From contig JAAYHX010000007.1 in assembly GCA_012735215.1 (NCBI GenBank), positions 1 through 34,865 of the forward strand: DNA of 34,865 nucleotides, read 5' to 3'. The notes beneath the pieces are model-generated. The model did no database searches. It was given only the letters and a program-made list of their open reading frames with translations, and was not told the DNA's origin. This document shows positions 1 to 7,604 of this stretch, in pieces (position 1 is the first letter of the stretch; each line of letters begins with the position of its first letter). Source of the stretch: Tissierellia bacterium (GTDB lineage: Bacteria > Bacillota > Clostridia > Tissierellales > Tepidimicrobiaceae). Both the position numbers and the translations under genes were made by a program.

Positions 1-191
1 CAATGGTTAATTCCTATGAAGTGTTTAAACATGCCTTTGAGCCAACATTTACTGATAGAGTCATAGCAGAATATAATAAAAATACAGATTTCTACGGTAG
101 AATATTACAGGATGAAAGCTTTAGAAAAAAGTTAATGGAAATGCTGATGCTTGATATATATACATCTTTTAGAGAAGAGATGGGGGCTTAA
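1..191 (+). CDS. Probable type I restriction enzyme HsdR, C-terminal end (partial)
   Basis: The reading frame is already open at the left edge, so only the last ~62 residues of a larger gene are visible. The tail is acidic and helical (motif FYGRILQDESFRKKLMEML, then a final helix near the stop), which resembles the C-terminal helical end of type I restriction endonuclease R subunits, where a similar 'ILNDEEF...L' pattern occurs. No motor or nuclease motif lies inside the window, so the call rests on the tail alone. The first ATG at 3 is probably internal. An unrelated short helical protein cannot be excluded. Confidence 0.45.
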   Translation, partial: MVNSYEVFKHAFEPTFTDRVIAEYNKNTDFYGRILQDESFRKKLMEMLMLDIYTSFREEMGA

Positions 192-192
192 G

Positions 193-219
193 ATGCACTA
201 GGGTCAGCCCCTGGTGCAT
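193..219 (+). terminator. Hairpin after the partial upstream gene
   Basis: An 11-bp stem (ATGCACTAGGG pairing with CCCTGGTGCAT, one G-T pair) begins just after the stop codon at 189-191. No good T-run follows, so it is either a weak terminator or a 3' end stabiliser. Confidence 0.35.
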
Positions 220-380
220 TCTGTAACAAGAATTGAAGAATAGTATATTGTTTTATGGTAGCAGAATGAATGTAAATATGGTATAATTAATCTTGCGTTG
301 TAAATATAGGTTATACTTTTTAGTTGGGGAATTTTCTGTCCTCGACTTTTTAGTTTTTGATAATGACGAGGTGGTATTAT

Positions 381-1724
381 ATGCAAAAGAGGAATCCAAT
401 GGGACATGAGAAGATTCTTCCTTTACTCATAAAAATGTCCTTACCAGTTATGCTATCAATGTTTATTCAATCCTTATATAATATTGTAGACTCATACTTT
501 GTAGCACAAATAAGCGAAAAGGCCTTAAGGGCTGCTTCCTTATCCTATCCTATTCAGATAATAATTATTGCCATAGGAGTAGGTACAGGAACTGGTTTAA
601 ATTCACTAATATCAAGATCCCTAGGGGCTAATAATCAAGAAAAAGCAGATCAGGCGGCTATGCATGGACTTTTAGCTGCCATATTGTCATCCCTTTTATT
701 CATCATATTTAGATTTACATTAATGGATGGATATTTTGATTATTTTACTAAGGACCCAACTGTCAAAGCTATGGGAATGGAATACTTAGGTCTAGTAAGT
801 GGCTTTGCAATATTTTCCATAGTACAGATTACAATAGAAAAAGCAGTCCAAGGAACAGGGAAAATGGTCTGGTCTATGATTATACAGTTATTGGGTGCAG
901 TAATAAATATTATTTTAGATCCTATTATGATTTTTGGCTTATATGGTTTTCCTGCTATGGGAATAAGGGGTGCAGCAATTGCAACTTTAATAGGACAGGC
1001 TGCAGGAGCCCTATTGGGGATATTGTTAATATTCTCTAAAAGAAGTGATTTAAATATCAACTATTTAAACTTTAAATTTTCAACAAATATAGTAAAAGAA
1101 ATATATGATGTAGGCTTCCCAAGCATAATAATGCAATCAGTACACGCTTTAGTAACTACAATTATGAATTTAATACTTATAAGACACTCTGAAATGGCGG
1201 TTTCTGTCCTGGGAGTATATTTCAAACTACAATCATTTGTTTTCATGCCAGTCTTTGGATTAAGCCAAGGAGTATTACCTTTAATTGGATATAACTATGG
1301 GGCAGAAAACAAAGAGAGAATAACGGAGGCCTTTAGATGGGGAATGAGGCTCTCTGCCCTTATAATGGCAGTAGGTACTATGCTATTTCAATTGTTCCCA
1401 AATCAGCTAATGAACATGTTTTCAAATGATCCTGAGATGGCAAGTATGGGTGTATATACTTTGAGAATCATATCCCTATCTTTTGTATTTGCAGCAATAG
1501 GAATAACCAATTCAACCTTTTTCCAAGGCCTGGGTTTGGGGAAATACAGCCTAATAGTAACATCATTGAGGCAGTTGATTCTAATAATTCCAATTGCTTA
1601 TGCCCTTTCATTCCTGGGATTAAATTTTGTTTGGCTGGCTTATCCTATATCAGAAGTAATTGCTACAATAGTTTCTGTAATGCTGCAGAAAAGGGTAAAA
1701 GTAGAATATGTAGATATACTGTAA
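381..1724 (+). CDS. MATE family multidrug/metabolite exporter
   Basis: A 447-residue integral membrane protein with about 12 hydrophobic segments in two homologous halves, the usual size for MATE antiporters, which export cationic drugs or metabolites using a Na+ or H+ gradient. The opening 'PLLIKMSLPVMLSMFIQSLYN' region with IVDSYFVAQ, and the mid-protein GAVINIILDPIMIFGL, are typical of the MepA-like branch. The start at 381 is chosen because GAGGTGG lies 7 nt upstream; an in-frame ATG at 357 has no ribosome site. It appears to be a single-gene unit closed by the hairpin at 1735. The substrate cannot be told from sequence. Confidence 0.88.
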   Translation: MQKRNPMGHEKILPLLIKMSLPVMLSMFIQSLYNIVDSYFVAQISEKALRAASLSYPIQIIIIAIGVGTGTGLNSLISRSLGANNQEKADQAAMHGLLAAILSSLLFIIFRFTLMDGYFDYFTKDPTVKAMGMEYLGLVSGFAIFSIVQITIEKAVQGTGKMVWSMIIQLLGAVINIILDPIMIFGLYGFPAMGIRGAAIATLIGQAAGALLGILLIFSKRSDLNINYLNFKFSTNIVKEIYDVGFPSIIMQSVHALVTTIMNLILIRHSEMAVSVLGVYFKLQSFVFMPVFGLSQGVLPLIGYNYGAENKERITEAFRWGMRLSALIMAVGTMLFQLFPNQLMNMFSNDPEMASMGVYTLRIISLSFVFAAIGITNSTFFQGLGLGKYSLIVTSLRQLILIIPIAYALSFLGLNFVWLAYPISEVIATIVSVMLQKRVKVEYVDIL

Positions 1725-1734
1725 TGTATGAGAC

Positions 1735-1770
1735 GGGGTTTGCATAGGTTTAGAGCAAACCCTTTGTTTA
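1735..1770 (+). terminator. Rho-independent terminator after the MATE gene
   Basis: Stem GGGTTTGC (1736-1743) pairs with GCAAACCC (1755-1762), followed by a T-rich tail TTTGTTT. Confidence 0.75.
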
Positions 1771-1791
1771 TGATACAGCACAAATATCTAC

Positions 1792-1820
1792 TTGACATAG
1801 CCATATATTTATTATATAAT
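1792..1820 (+). promoter_or_regulatory. Sigma-A promoter of the MarR-dioxygenase unit
   Basis: Consensus -35 TTGACA (1792-1797), 17-bp spacer and consensus -10 TATAAT (1815-1820), 66 nt upstream of the MarR start codon. A near-perfect promoter such as this fits a gene held down by a repressor. Confidence 0.85.
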
Positions 1821-1840
1821 TATCTCGAATACGTAATATA
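1821..1840 (+). promoter_or_regulatory. Likely MarR operator overlapping the transcription start
   Basis: The stretch TATCTCGAATACGTAATATA directly follows the -10 box and is an imperfect inverted repeat sharing TCGAAT with the stronger palindrome at 2327-2338. Position and similarity suggest autorepression by the MarR protein encoded downstream. From memory it also resembles the ATCTCGAAT half-site of the Bacillus MhqR operator. Confidence 0.5.
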
Positions 1841-1885
1841 TAAATTAGAAATAAATGATTTAAAGATAAATTTGGAGGGTATAAT

Positions 1886-2305
1886 ATGAGTAAGAAAAGC
1901 TTAAAATTATTAGTAGTCATGTTGAGGGCTGCTCAGACTGTAGAAGATTTAGTAAAAAAGGACATGAGAAGATATGGAATAAATCCAACAGAGTTTGCTG
2001 TTTTAGAACTATTATATAACAGGGGAGAACAGCCTATACAGAAGATAGGGAAGAAAATACTCTTGGCAAGCAGCAGCATAACCTATGTAATAGATCAGCT
2101 GGAAAAGAAAGGACTTGTTAAAAGGATTGATTGTCCTGAAGATAGAAGAAGCAAATTAGCTACCATAACTGATGAAGGGAAGCAGTTTATGGATGAAGCC
2201 TTCCCTAAACATGAAGAAAGGATTGACCAGATATTTAGCCATATGACAGAAGAAGAAATGGATACAGCTATAGAGATTCTAAAAAAGATTGGGCTACAGG
2301 AGTAG
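1886..2305 (+). CDS. MarR family repressor, MhqR-like
   Basis: A 139-residue winged-helix regulator. Residues ~35-95 hold the HTH and wing: EFAVLELLYNRGEQPIQKIG, SSSITYVIDQLEKKGLVKR, then the wing signature DCPEDRRSKLATITDEG. The ribosome site GGAGG lies 8 nt before ATG. It is followed 55 nt later by a ring-cleaving dioxygenase gene, an arrangement known for MhqR, which senses quinones and catechols and controls mhqO-type dioxygenases. Function by analogy: a dimer that represses this gene pair until electrophiles or aromatics bind. Palindromes at 1821-1840 and 2324-2341 are the likely targets. Confidence 0.85.
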   Translation: MSKKSLKLLVVMLRAAQTVEDLVKKDMRRYGINPTEFAVLELLYNRGEQPIQKIGKKILLASSSITYVIDQLEKKGLVKRIDCPEDRRSKLATITDEGKQFMDEAFPKHEERIDQIFSHMTEEEMDTAIEILKKIGLQE

Positions 2306-2323
2306 CCATTTATTTGAAGTAGA

Positions 2324-2341
2324 TACTTCGAATTCGAAATA
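2324..2341 (+). promoter_or_regulatory. Palindromic operator before the dioxygenase gene
   Basis: TTCGAATTCGAA (2327-2338) is a perfect 12-bp palindrome flanked by A/T matches, 20 nt upstream of the dioxygenase start. It shares its core with the site at 1821-1840, suggesting the same MarR protein acts twice in this unit. Confidence 0.5.
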
Positions 2342-2360
2342 ATTTATTGGAGGTTTTATT

Positions 2361-3290
2361 ATGAAAAAGAAAACTAAAGGAATTCACCATATAACATCAA
2401 TAGTGGGAAATGTTCAAGAAAATGTGGATTTTTACGCAAAGGTATTAGGCCTAAGATTGATAAAGAGGACTGTAAACTTTGATGACCCACAAACCTATCA
2501 CTTATATTTTAGTGATGAAGATGCGACCCCAGGAGCTGTAATAACATTTTTCCCCTATGAAAATGCAAGACCTGGAAGAATTGGAAATGGGCAAGTAGGT
2601 ATCACCAGCTACCTTATACCTGTAGGAGCTTCTAAGTTTTGGGAAGAAAGACTTAAAAGATTTAATATAGAATATAAGAAGACTAATAGATTTGGGGAAG
2701 AATATATTCAGTTTGCAGATCCTCATGGCCTAGAAATAGAGTTGGTAGAAAGGGAAGGTGGCCATGAAAACACCTGGGCTGTAGACGATATTACTCCAGA
2801 TGTGGCCATAAAGGGATTTGCTGGAGCAGTGTTTTACTCCCATAGTCCAAAGGAAACAGTTGAAGTGATAGAGACCCTATTAGGCCTTGAAAGGGTAGGA
2901 GAAGAAGGTGAATTTATCAGATTTAAGTCATCTGCTGATATGGGCAACATAATAGATATAAATACTAGCTCCATGGCAAGGGGTATTACTAGTGTAGGAA
3001 CTGTACACCACATAGCCTGGAGGGCAGAAGACGAAGAAGACCTATTGGCATGGCGTAGTCTAGTAAAGGAAAATGGCTTTGCTGTTAGCCCAGTGAGGGA
3101 TAGAAAGTACTTTAAATCCATCTACTTTTATGAAAAGGGAGGCATACTATTTGAAATTGCTACAGATATTCCTGGCTTTGCAGTAGATGAGGATAAGGAC
3201 TCATTAGGACAGAAGCTGATGCTGCCTGATCAATATGAAAGCCTGAGGCCAGAATTAGAAAAAAACTTACCACCTATTCATATAGAATAA
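2361..3290 (+). CDS. Ring-cleaving dioxygenase / glyoxalase family protein (MhqO-like)
   Basis: A 309-residue protein of two vicinal-oxygen-chelate modules, the usual length for MhqO-type extradiol dioxygenases. Module one (~5-130) starts GIHHITSIVGN and ends DPHGLEIELVE; module two (~150-285) has VHHIAWRAED and GGILFEIATD. The metal-ligand positions (His in GIHH and VHHIAWR, Glu in FEIATD) are kept. The family binds Fe2+ or Mn2+ and is linked to removal of catechols and quinones. TTGGAGG precedes the start by 8 nt. An oxygen-using enzyme is odd in an anaerobe; it may act in brief oxygen exposure, or as a glyoxalase/thiol-adduct enzyme. Confidence 0.85.
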   Translation: MKKKTKGIHHITSIVGNVQENVDFYAKVLGLRLIKRTVNFDDPQTYHLYFSDEDATPGAVITFFPYENARPGRIGNGQVGITSYLIPVGASKFWEERLKRFNIEYKKTNRFGEEYIQFADPHGLEIELVEREGGHENTWAVDDITPDVAIKGFAGAVFYSHSPKETVEVIETLLGLERVGEEGEFIRFKSSADMGNIIDINTSSMARGITSVGTVHHIAWRAEDEEDLLAWRSLVKENGFAVSPVRDRKYFKSIYFYEKGGILFEIATDIPGFAVDEDKDSLGQKLMLPDQYESLRPELEKNLPPIHIE

Positions 3291-3300
3291 TGAATATATA

Positions 3301-3337
3301 AAATCCCCGGAGGCATAAACCTCTGGGGATTTTATTT
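3301..3337. terminator. Bidirectional terminator between convergent genes
   Basis: A 13-bp stem (AAATCCCCGGAGG with CCTCTGGGGATTT, one G-T pair, loop CATAAA) is flanked by A and T runs. It serves the dioxygenase gene on + and the double-cubane gene ending at 3343 on -. Confidence 0.8.
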
Positions 3338-3342
3338 CTCTA

Positions 3343-4464
3343 TTACAATATTTCCATAAATGCAGCTATTCTAGTTTTGACTTGTCCTATATTGGAATCA
3401 GAGTAATCCGTTTCTATTGCCATATATGGAATGTCCAAATTATGCATTAGTTTTTTTACTTCTCGGGCTTCGACAGTATAGGGATGACAGGTTTGAAGCA
3501 GTACTTCAACAACCCCATCAACTTTGAATTCTTCTATTAGTTTTGGTAATAGCTCTATTCTACTAATATTTGGTGACATTATAGAGCAGCCTATTTTTAA
3601 ATATCTATCGGCAATGGCTTTTACAATGTCATCAGAGTCCACATTTATATTGTTTCTAATAGGCTTTACACCATCACAATTTTCAAAACAGACAACTACT
3701 CCATCATTGGATTCAATGGTACTAACAATCTTATCCAATACTCCCCCTAGTGGACAACCAGTAATTAGTATTCTCTTAGCCTTGTCCTTAATAGGTCCCT
3801 TACCTTCTTCATAATCCTTCTTTATTCTATTAATTAACTCCTCTAGTTCCTTGTATTCTTCATCTAGGTCAAAACTGAACTTGTATCTTTCAAGTATTTT
3901 ATATGCTTCATATCCTGAAATGGCAGGAGGATCCAGTTTGCTAAGTTCAAAGAGCTGACCATATAGGGATCTATATTTATTTCTAAAGGAAACAGCTTTC
4001 CTTAACTTTTCCTCTGTAATCTCTACATTAAACCTTTTTTCTAGTACTTTGATCAATAGTCTAACCTCATTTTCCCACATTAGGGGTGAATAGGGTCTGT
4101 AGGCTCCCTGTGGTAATTGCATTATGTGTGAATCCTTAACTTCACTTAATAACTCATACATTTTTTTCTTTCCATCACAGGTCATTTCTCCAATGATGAA
4201 ATCAGCCAATGAGAAATAGCTATTGTTAGAAATTGCAGCGCCATAGCTTGATTTAATAAGGGGGCATAAATTTGTTGGAAGGTCTGATTCAGCATAGGAT
4301 ATGTATTCATCAGTGGAACTATTTAAGTTTATTATATGAAGGCCTGCTGCATCCAGTATTTCTACTGGCACAAAACTGCAAAAGGTACCAACTATTTTAC
4401 CACCCTTTTCCTTAATCTCTTTTATTCTTGATATTCTTTTATTTATGATATTGAGATTATCCAT
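3343..4464 (-). CDS. Double-cubane-cluster reductase, 2-hydroxyacyl-CoA dehydratase family (copy 1)
   Basis: A 373-residue protein of the HgdB/BcrC-like family. Six cysteines sit in the same contexts as in the second copy at 6435: C29 (GTFC), C67 (NLCPLIKSSYG), C96 (EMTCDGKKKMYE), C263 (FENC), C293 (IGCSIMSPN) and C326 (LQTCHPY). Six ligands in one chain fit the double-cubane [8Fe-9S] proteins rather than the two-subunit dehydratases, which use three per subunit. Such proteins take very low-potential electrons from an ATP-driven activator. The start at 4464 is set by AGGAGG 7 nt upstream; an upstream in-frame extension lacks one. It diverges from the ABC operon, with 251 bp between. The substrate is unknown. 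Confidence 0.82.
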   Translation of the reverse strand: MDNLNIINKRISRIKEIKEKGGKIVGTFCSFVPVEILDAAGLHIINLNSSTDEYISYAESDLPTNLCPLIKSSYGAAISNNSYFSLADFIIGEMTCDGKKKMYELLSEVKDSHIMQLPQGAYRPYSPLMWENEVRLLIKVLEKRFNVEITEEKLRKAVSFRNKYRSLYGQLFELSKLDPPAISGYEAYKILERYKFSFDLDEEYKELEELINRIKKDYEEGKGPIKDKAKRILITGCPLGGVLDKIVSTIESNDGVVVCFENCDGVKPIRNNINVDSDDIVKAIADRYLKIGCSIMSPNISRIELLPKLIEEFKVDGVVEVLLQTCHPYTVEAREVKKLMHNLDIPYMAIETDYSDSNIGQVKTRIAAFMEIL

Positions 4465-4715
4465 ACTTATCCTCCTATAATTATTTGGTATTTGGCCAGT
4501 AAGGATATAGAGTTTTAGAAAAAGTTTTATGACAAGACAATTATATAACAATTCTATAATAAGAATAATTACATTTACCTATAACGTTCACAGCAAATAT
4601 TAAATTTTTTTATAACTATATAAATGGTTTTTAAAATTTGCTATATTATACTTGTTAAATTTACTATAATTGTAAAAGTCAAAAATATATCAAGGACTAA
4701 TGTGCGTGATATGGT

Positions 4716-5519
4716 ATGAACATGTTAAAAAAAATCATATTGTTTTTCTTGGCCTTTTTAATAGTTGGACTTACAGTTTTTCTTTATCTGCCAAGAGAGG
4801 AGAAAGCTGATAACTCAACTGAAACTTTAAGAATTGGTGCAGGTGATGATATAACAGGTTTACTTCTTGAAAAGATAATAGATGTAGGAGAAGAAGTAAA
4901 AATAGAGACTACAAACAATGATCTTAAAGAATCATTGTTTAATGATTATACTTTTAAAGATTGTTGAAGCAATACTGCACAATGGGCCTTGAGCTCAGAT
5001 GAAATTGATATGGCTTTTTATTGCAACCATATGGCTTTGCATTTGGTAAGAGAAAATAGTGACTTTGAAATATATGCTCCAATAATCATGAATGCAGAAG
5101 TACTAGCCTATAAAGAAAGAATTGAGGATGTACATGTGGTAGGAATAAGCCATAAAAGGGAACACCTACATAGTTTAGTCCGAAATACCTACAAACATGT
5201 TGAAGACATTATTGAGATTATGCCTGTAGCTTTACCCTATTCTGTAGAGACCTCTCAAGTTGATGGAGCAGTTTTAGATATTACAAAAGCATCCTTACTG
5301 TCAGACTTTAACTTTTCATCTATTTCAGAAGAAGATTATGTTTCATATTGCTTAGTTGTAAGGAAGGATATTATAGGTACTAAAGCTTTTAAACAGTTCA
5401 AAACATCTTATAATAGGGTAGCTGAAACATTAAATGATGTAAATACATTAAAAGGGTATATAAGTATGCCTGAAGAATTTTGGCCCAATGTCAAGATAAA
5501 GTTTTTAAGTCTTGAATAA
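4716..5519 (+). CDS. saoB: ABC transporter substrate-binding selenoprotein (in-frame TGA = Sec84)
   Basis: Read through the TGA at 4965-4967, this is one 267-residue protein. An N-terminal membrane anchor or signal (MLKKIILFFLAFLIVGL) leads to a periplasmic-binding fold. The TGA falls in F-K-D-C-TGA-S-N-T-A-Q-W-A-L-S-S, giving a Cys83-Sec84 pair, and a further Cys103 follows in AFYC. The same frame stays open for 183 codons after it, so a decayed gene is unlikely. A hairpin at 4977-4994 can serve as SECIS. The ATPase follows 13 nt later. The gene name is from memory of NCBI's Sao families. Role inferred: captures a thiophilic solute outside the membrane for the ABC importer. The ribosome site is weak, so the exact start (4716 or 4722) is uncertain. 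Confidence 0.78.
4977..4994 (+). promoter_or_regulatory. Candidate bacterial SECIS hairpin in saoB
   Basis: GCACAA pairs with TTGAGC (one A-A mismatch) around the loop TGGGCC, which begins 15 nt after the TGA. A G-rich apical loop at this distance fits SelB-binding elements, but the stem is short. This is the weakest of the three candidates here. Confidence 0.45.
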
Positions 5520-5532
5520 CAAGGAGGAAATT

Positions 5533-6399
5533 ATGTCTATATCAGTACAGGGAATTACTAAAGTTTTTGCAAATAAGAGGAATAAAAAGTCTGTGAATAC
5601 GGTCTTGAAGGATATATCTTTTGATGTAAATGAAGGGGAGTTTGTATCGCTACTAGGACCTTCTGGCTGTGGAAAGACAACTACCTTGAATATTATTGCA
5701 GGCTTCTTAAAACAAGATGGGGGAAGAATTGTTGTAAATGGAAAAGAAGTAAGCAAACCAGGTCCTGATAGAGCCTTTGTTTTTCAAAACTATGCTTTAT
5801 TTCCCTGGATGAAGGTTGGAGAAAACATCATGTATCCTATGAAGATGAAAGGGATACCTAAGAAAGAACGTGAACAAAGGTTACAAAAGTTGTTAGAAAT
5901 GGCTCAGCTTCAAGACTATGCTAACTACTATATTCATGAGATATCTGGAGGAATGAAGCAAAGGGTTTCTTTACTGCGTGCCTTAGCATGTGATCCAGAT
6001 ATTCTATTAATGGATGAGCCTTTAGGTGCTGTGGACTTTCAAATGAGACAGTTGTTGCAGGTACAATTAGAGAATATCATACAGGGAAGCAATAAAACAG
6101 CCCTTATGGTTACCCATGATGTTGATGAGGCTATTTACTTATCGGATAGGGTTATAGTCATGTCTCGAGATCAGGGTAGGATTCTAGCAGATATTGCAAT
6201 TGAACTTCCTAGACCTAGAGATAGAAAAGATGAAAGATATCACCAATATATGAATCAGCTATCAGATGTATTGAGGGCTGCATTAAATGGTGGCGTGAAA
6301 ACTAAAGGTGATGAAGAACTATTGGAATTTGTCCAGAAGACTGAAAGTAGGGAGGATACAAGAGTTACTTTTCCACAAAAAAGTGCCCTTCAAGAATAA
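5533..6399 (+). CDS. saoA: ABC transporter ATP-binding protein of the SsuB/TauB type
   Basis: A 288-residue cytoplasmic ATPase that would drive the importer formed with the permease at 7605. Walker A is GPSGCGKTT (42-50), the Q-loop Gln is ~85 in FVFQNYALFPW, the signature ISGGMKQR spans ~137-144, Walker B is ILLMDEP (157-163) and the H-loop His is ~195 in VTHDVDEA. All key residues are present. The family (nitrate/sulfonate/taurine type) imports small solutes. AGGAGG lies 5 nt before ATG 5533; seven codons upstream are in frame but lack a ribosome site. It has a ~30-residue C-terminal tail beyond the usual end. The next gene starts 35 nt downstream, so an operon is likely. Confidence 0.9.
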   Translation: MSISVQGITKVFANKRNKKSVNTVLKDISFDVNEGEFVSLLGPSGCGKTTTLNIIAGFLKQDGGRIVVNGKEVSKPGPDRAFVFQNYALFPWMKVGENIMYPMKMKGIPKKEREQRLQKLLEMAQLQDYANYYIHEISGGMKQRVSLLRALACDPDILLMDEPLGAVDFQMRQLLQVQLENIIQGSNKTALMVTHDVDEAIYLSDRVIVMSRDQGRILADIAIELPRPRDRKDERYHQYMNQLSDVLRAALNGGVKTKGDEELLEFVQKTESREDTRVTFPQKSALQE

Positions 6400-6434
6400 T
6401 AGAAAACTATAAAGTTTAAAGAAGGAGAGTAGTT

Positions 6435-7592
6435 ATGGCAACGTTACCAGAGCGTTTTGAAGAGTTTGCTGATGCTAGAAGACAAGGATTTATTAAAGTA
6501 AAGGAGCTAAAAGATAAGGGGGGCAAGCTGTGTGGTACCTTTTGTCAATTTGCTCCTAATGAAATAATAGATGCGGCAGGAATTTATCGTGTTAGCTTGT
6601 GTGGTCAAAGTCCAGAACCAATATTAGCAGCAGAAACAGAGTTGCCAGCAAATCTTTGTCCTCTTATTAAGTCTAGTTATGGATTTGCTTTGACTCAAAC
6701 CTGTCCCTTTGCATATTTTTCTGACCTAGTTGTTGGAGAGACAACTTGTGATGGTAAGAAGAAAATGTATGAAATGCTTGGTGAAATAAAGGACGTTCAC
6801 ATAATACATTTACCCAATAATCCTGATCCTGAAAGGTCCTTAGAGTCTTGGATTATGGAACTACGTCATTTTAAAGAAGTTTTAGAGAAGAAGTTTGATG
6901 TTACCATTACAGATGATAAGCTGAGGGAAGCAATTAAATGGGGCAACAAGGAAAGAATCCAAATGGCAAAATTATATGAGTTAGGTAAGTATGATCCCCC
7001 AGCTATTACAGGCATGCAAATGCGTCATGTAATGGAAGGAGTTCAATTTATATTTGATAGACAAGAACGCTATAACATGGTTCAAGAAATTATTGATAAG
7101 TGTGAAGAAGATTGGAAGAATGGTAATGGTCCTATTCCCAAAGGAAGCAAGAGGCCAAGAATTTTAGTGTCTGGCGGCCCCAATGGTGGAGTATTCGAAA
7201 AGACCATTAAGGTCATAGAGGAACTTGGTGGGGTTATTGTTTGCTATGAAGGCTGCAGTGGCATTGTTTCTAGAAGAAGACTTATTGAGGAATCTGAAGA
7301 AAAGGATCCTATTGTGTGTATAGCAGAAAAGTATTTGGAAGTGCCTTGCGCAGTTATGTCACCAAATCAAAGAAGGCTGGATCAAGTTGCCCTTACCATT
7401 GAAGAATGGAAGATTGATGGTGTAGTTGGAATAATCCTTCATTCTTGTAATCCTTTTGGAATAGAATCAACAAACATCAAAAAAGTTGCCAATGAGTGTG
7501 GAGTACCATATTTACACCTAGAAACTGATTATGGTGAAGGTGATGAGGGACAATTGAGAACAAGGATTGAAGCCTTTTTAGAAATGTTATAG
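6435..7592 (+). CDS. Double-cubane-cluster reductase, 2-hydroxyacyl-CoA dehydratase family (copy 2)
   Basis: A 385-residue paralogue of the protein at 3343-4464. Cluster-ligand candidates are C37 (GTFCQF), C75 (NLCPLIKSSYG), C105 (TTCDGKKKMYE), C274 (YEGC), C305 (VPCAVMSPN) and C338 (HSCNPFG). The family is known to catalyse ATP-dependent low-potential reductions; double-cubane members reduce small molecules such as acetylene in vitro, natural substrate unknown. It sits between the ABC ATPase and permease genes (35 nt after one, 12 nt before the other), which ties it to the imported compound. It has extra Cys residues (33, 56, 90, 270) beyond the six. No HgdC-type activator gene is nearby. 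GGAGAG precedes the start. Confidence 0.85.
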   Translation: MATLPERFEEFADARRQGFIKVKELKDKGGKLCGTFCQFAPNEIIDAAGIYRVSLCGQSPEPILAAETELPANLCPLIKSSYGFALTQTCPFAYFSDLVVGETTCDGKKKMYEMLGEIKDVHIIHLPNNPDPERSLESWIMELRHFKEVLEKKFDVTITDDKLREAIKWGNKERIQMAKLYELGKYDPPAITGMQMRHVMEGVQFIFDRQERYNMVQEIIDKCEEDWKNGNGPIPKGSKRPRILVSGGPNGGVFEKTIKVIEELGGVIVCYEGCSGIVSRRRLIEESEEKDPIVCIAEKYLEVPCAVMSPNQRRLDQVALTIEEWKIDGVVGIILHSCNPFGIESTNIKKVANECGVPYLHLETDYGEGDEGQLRTRIEAFLEML

Positions 7593-7604
7593 GGGGTAAA
7601 GTAT

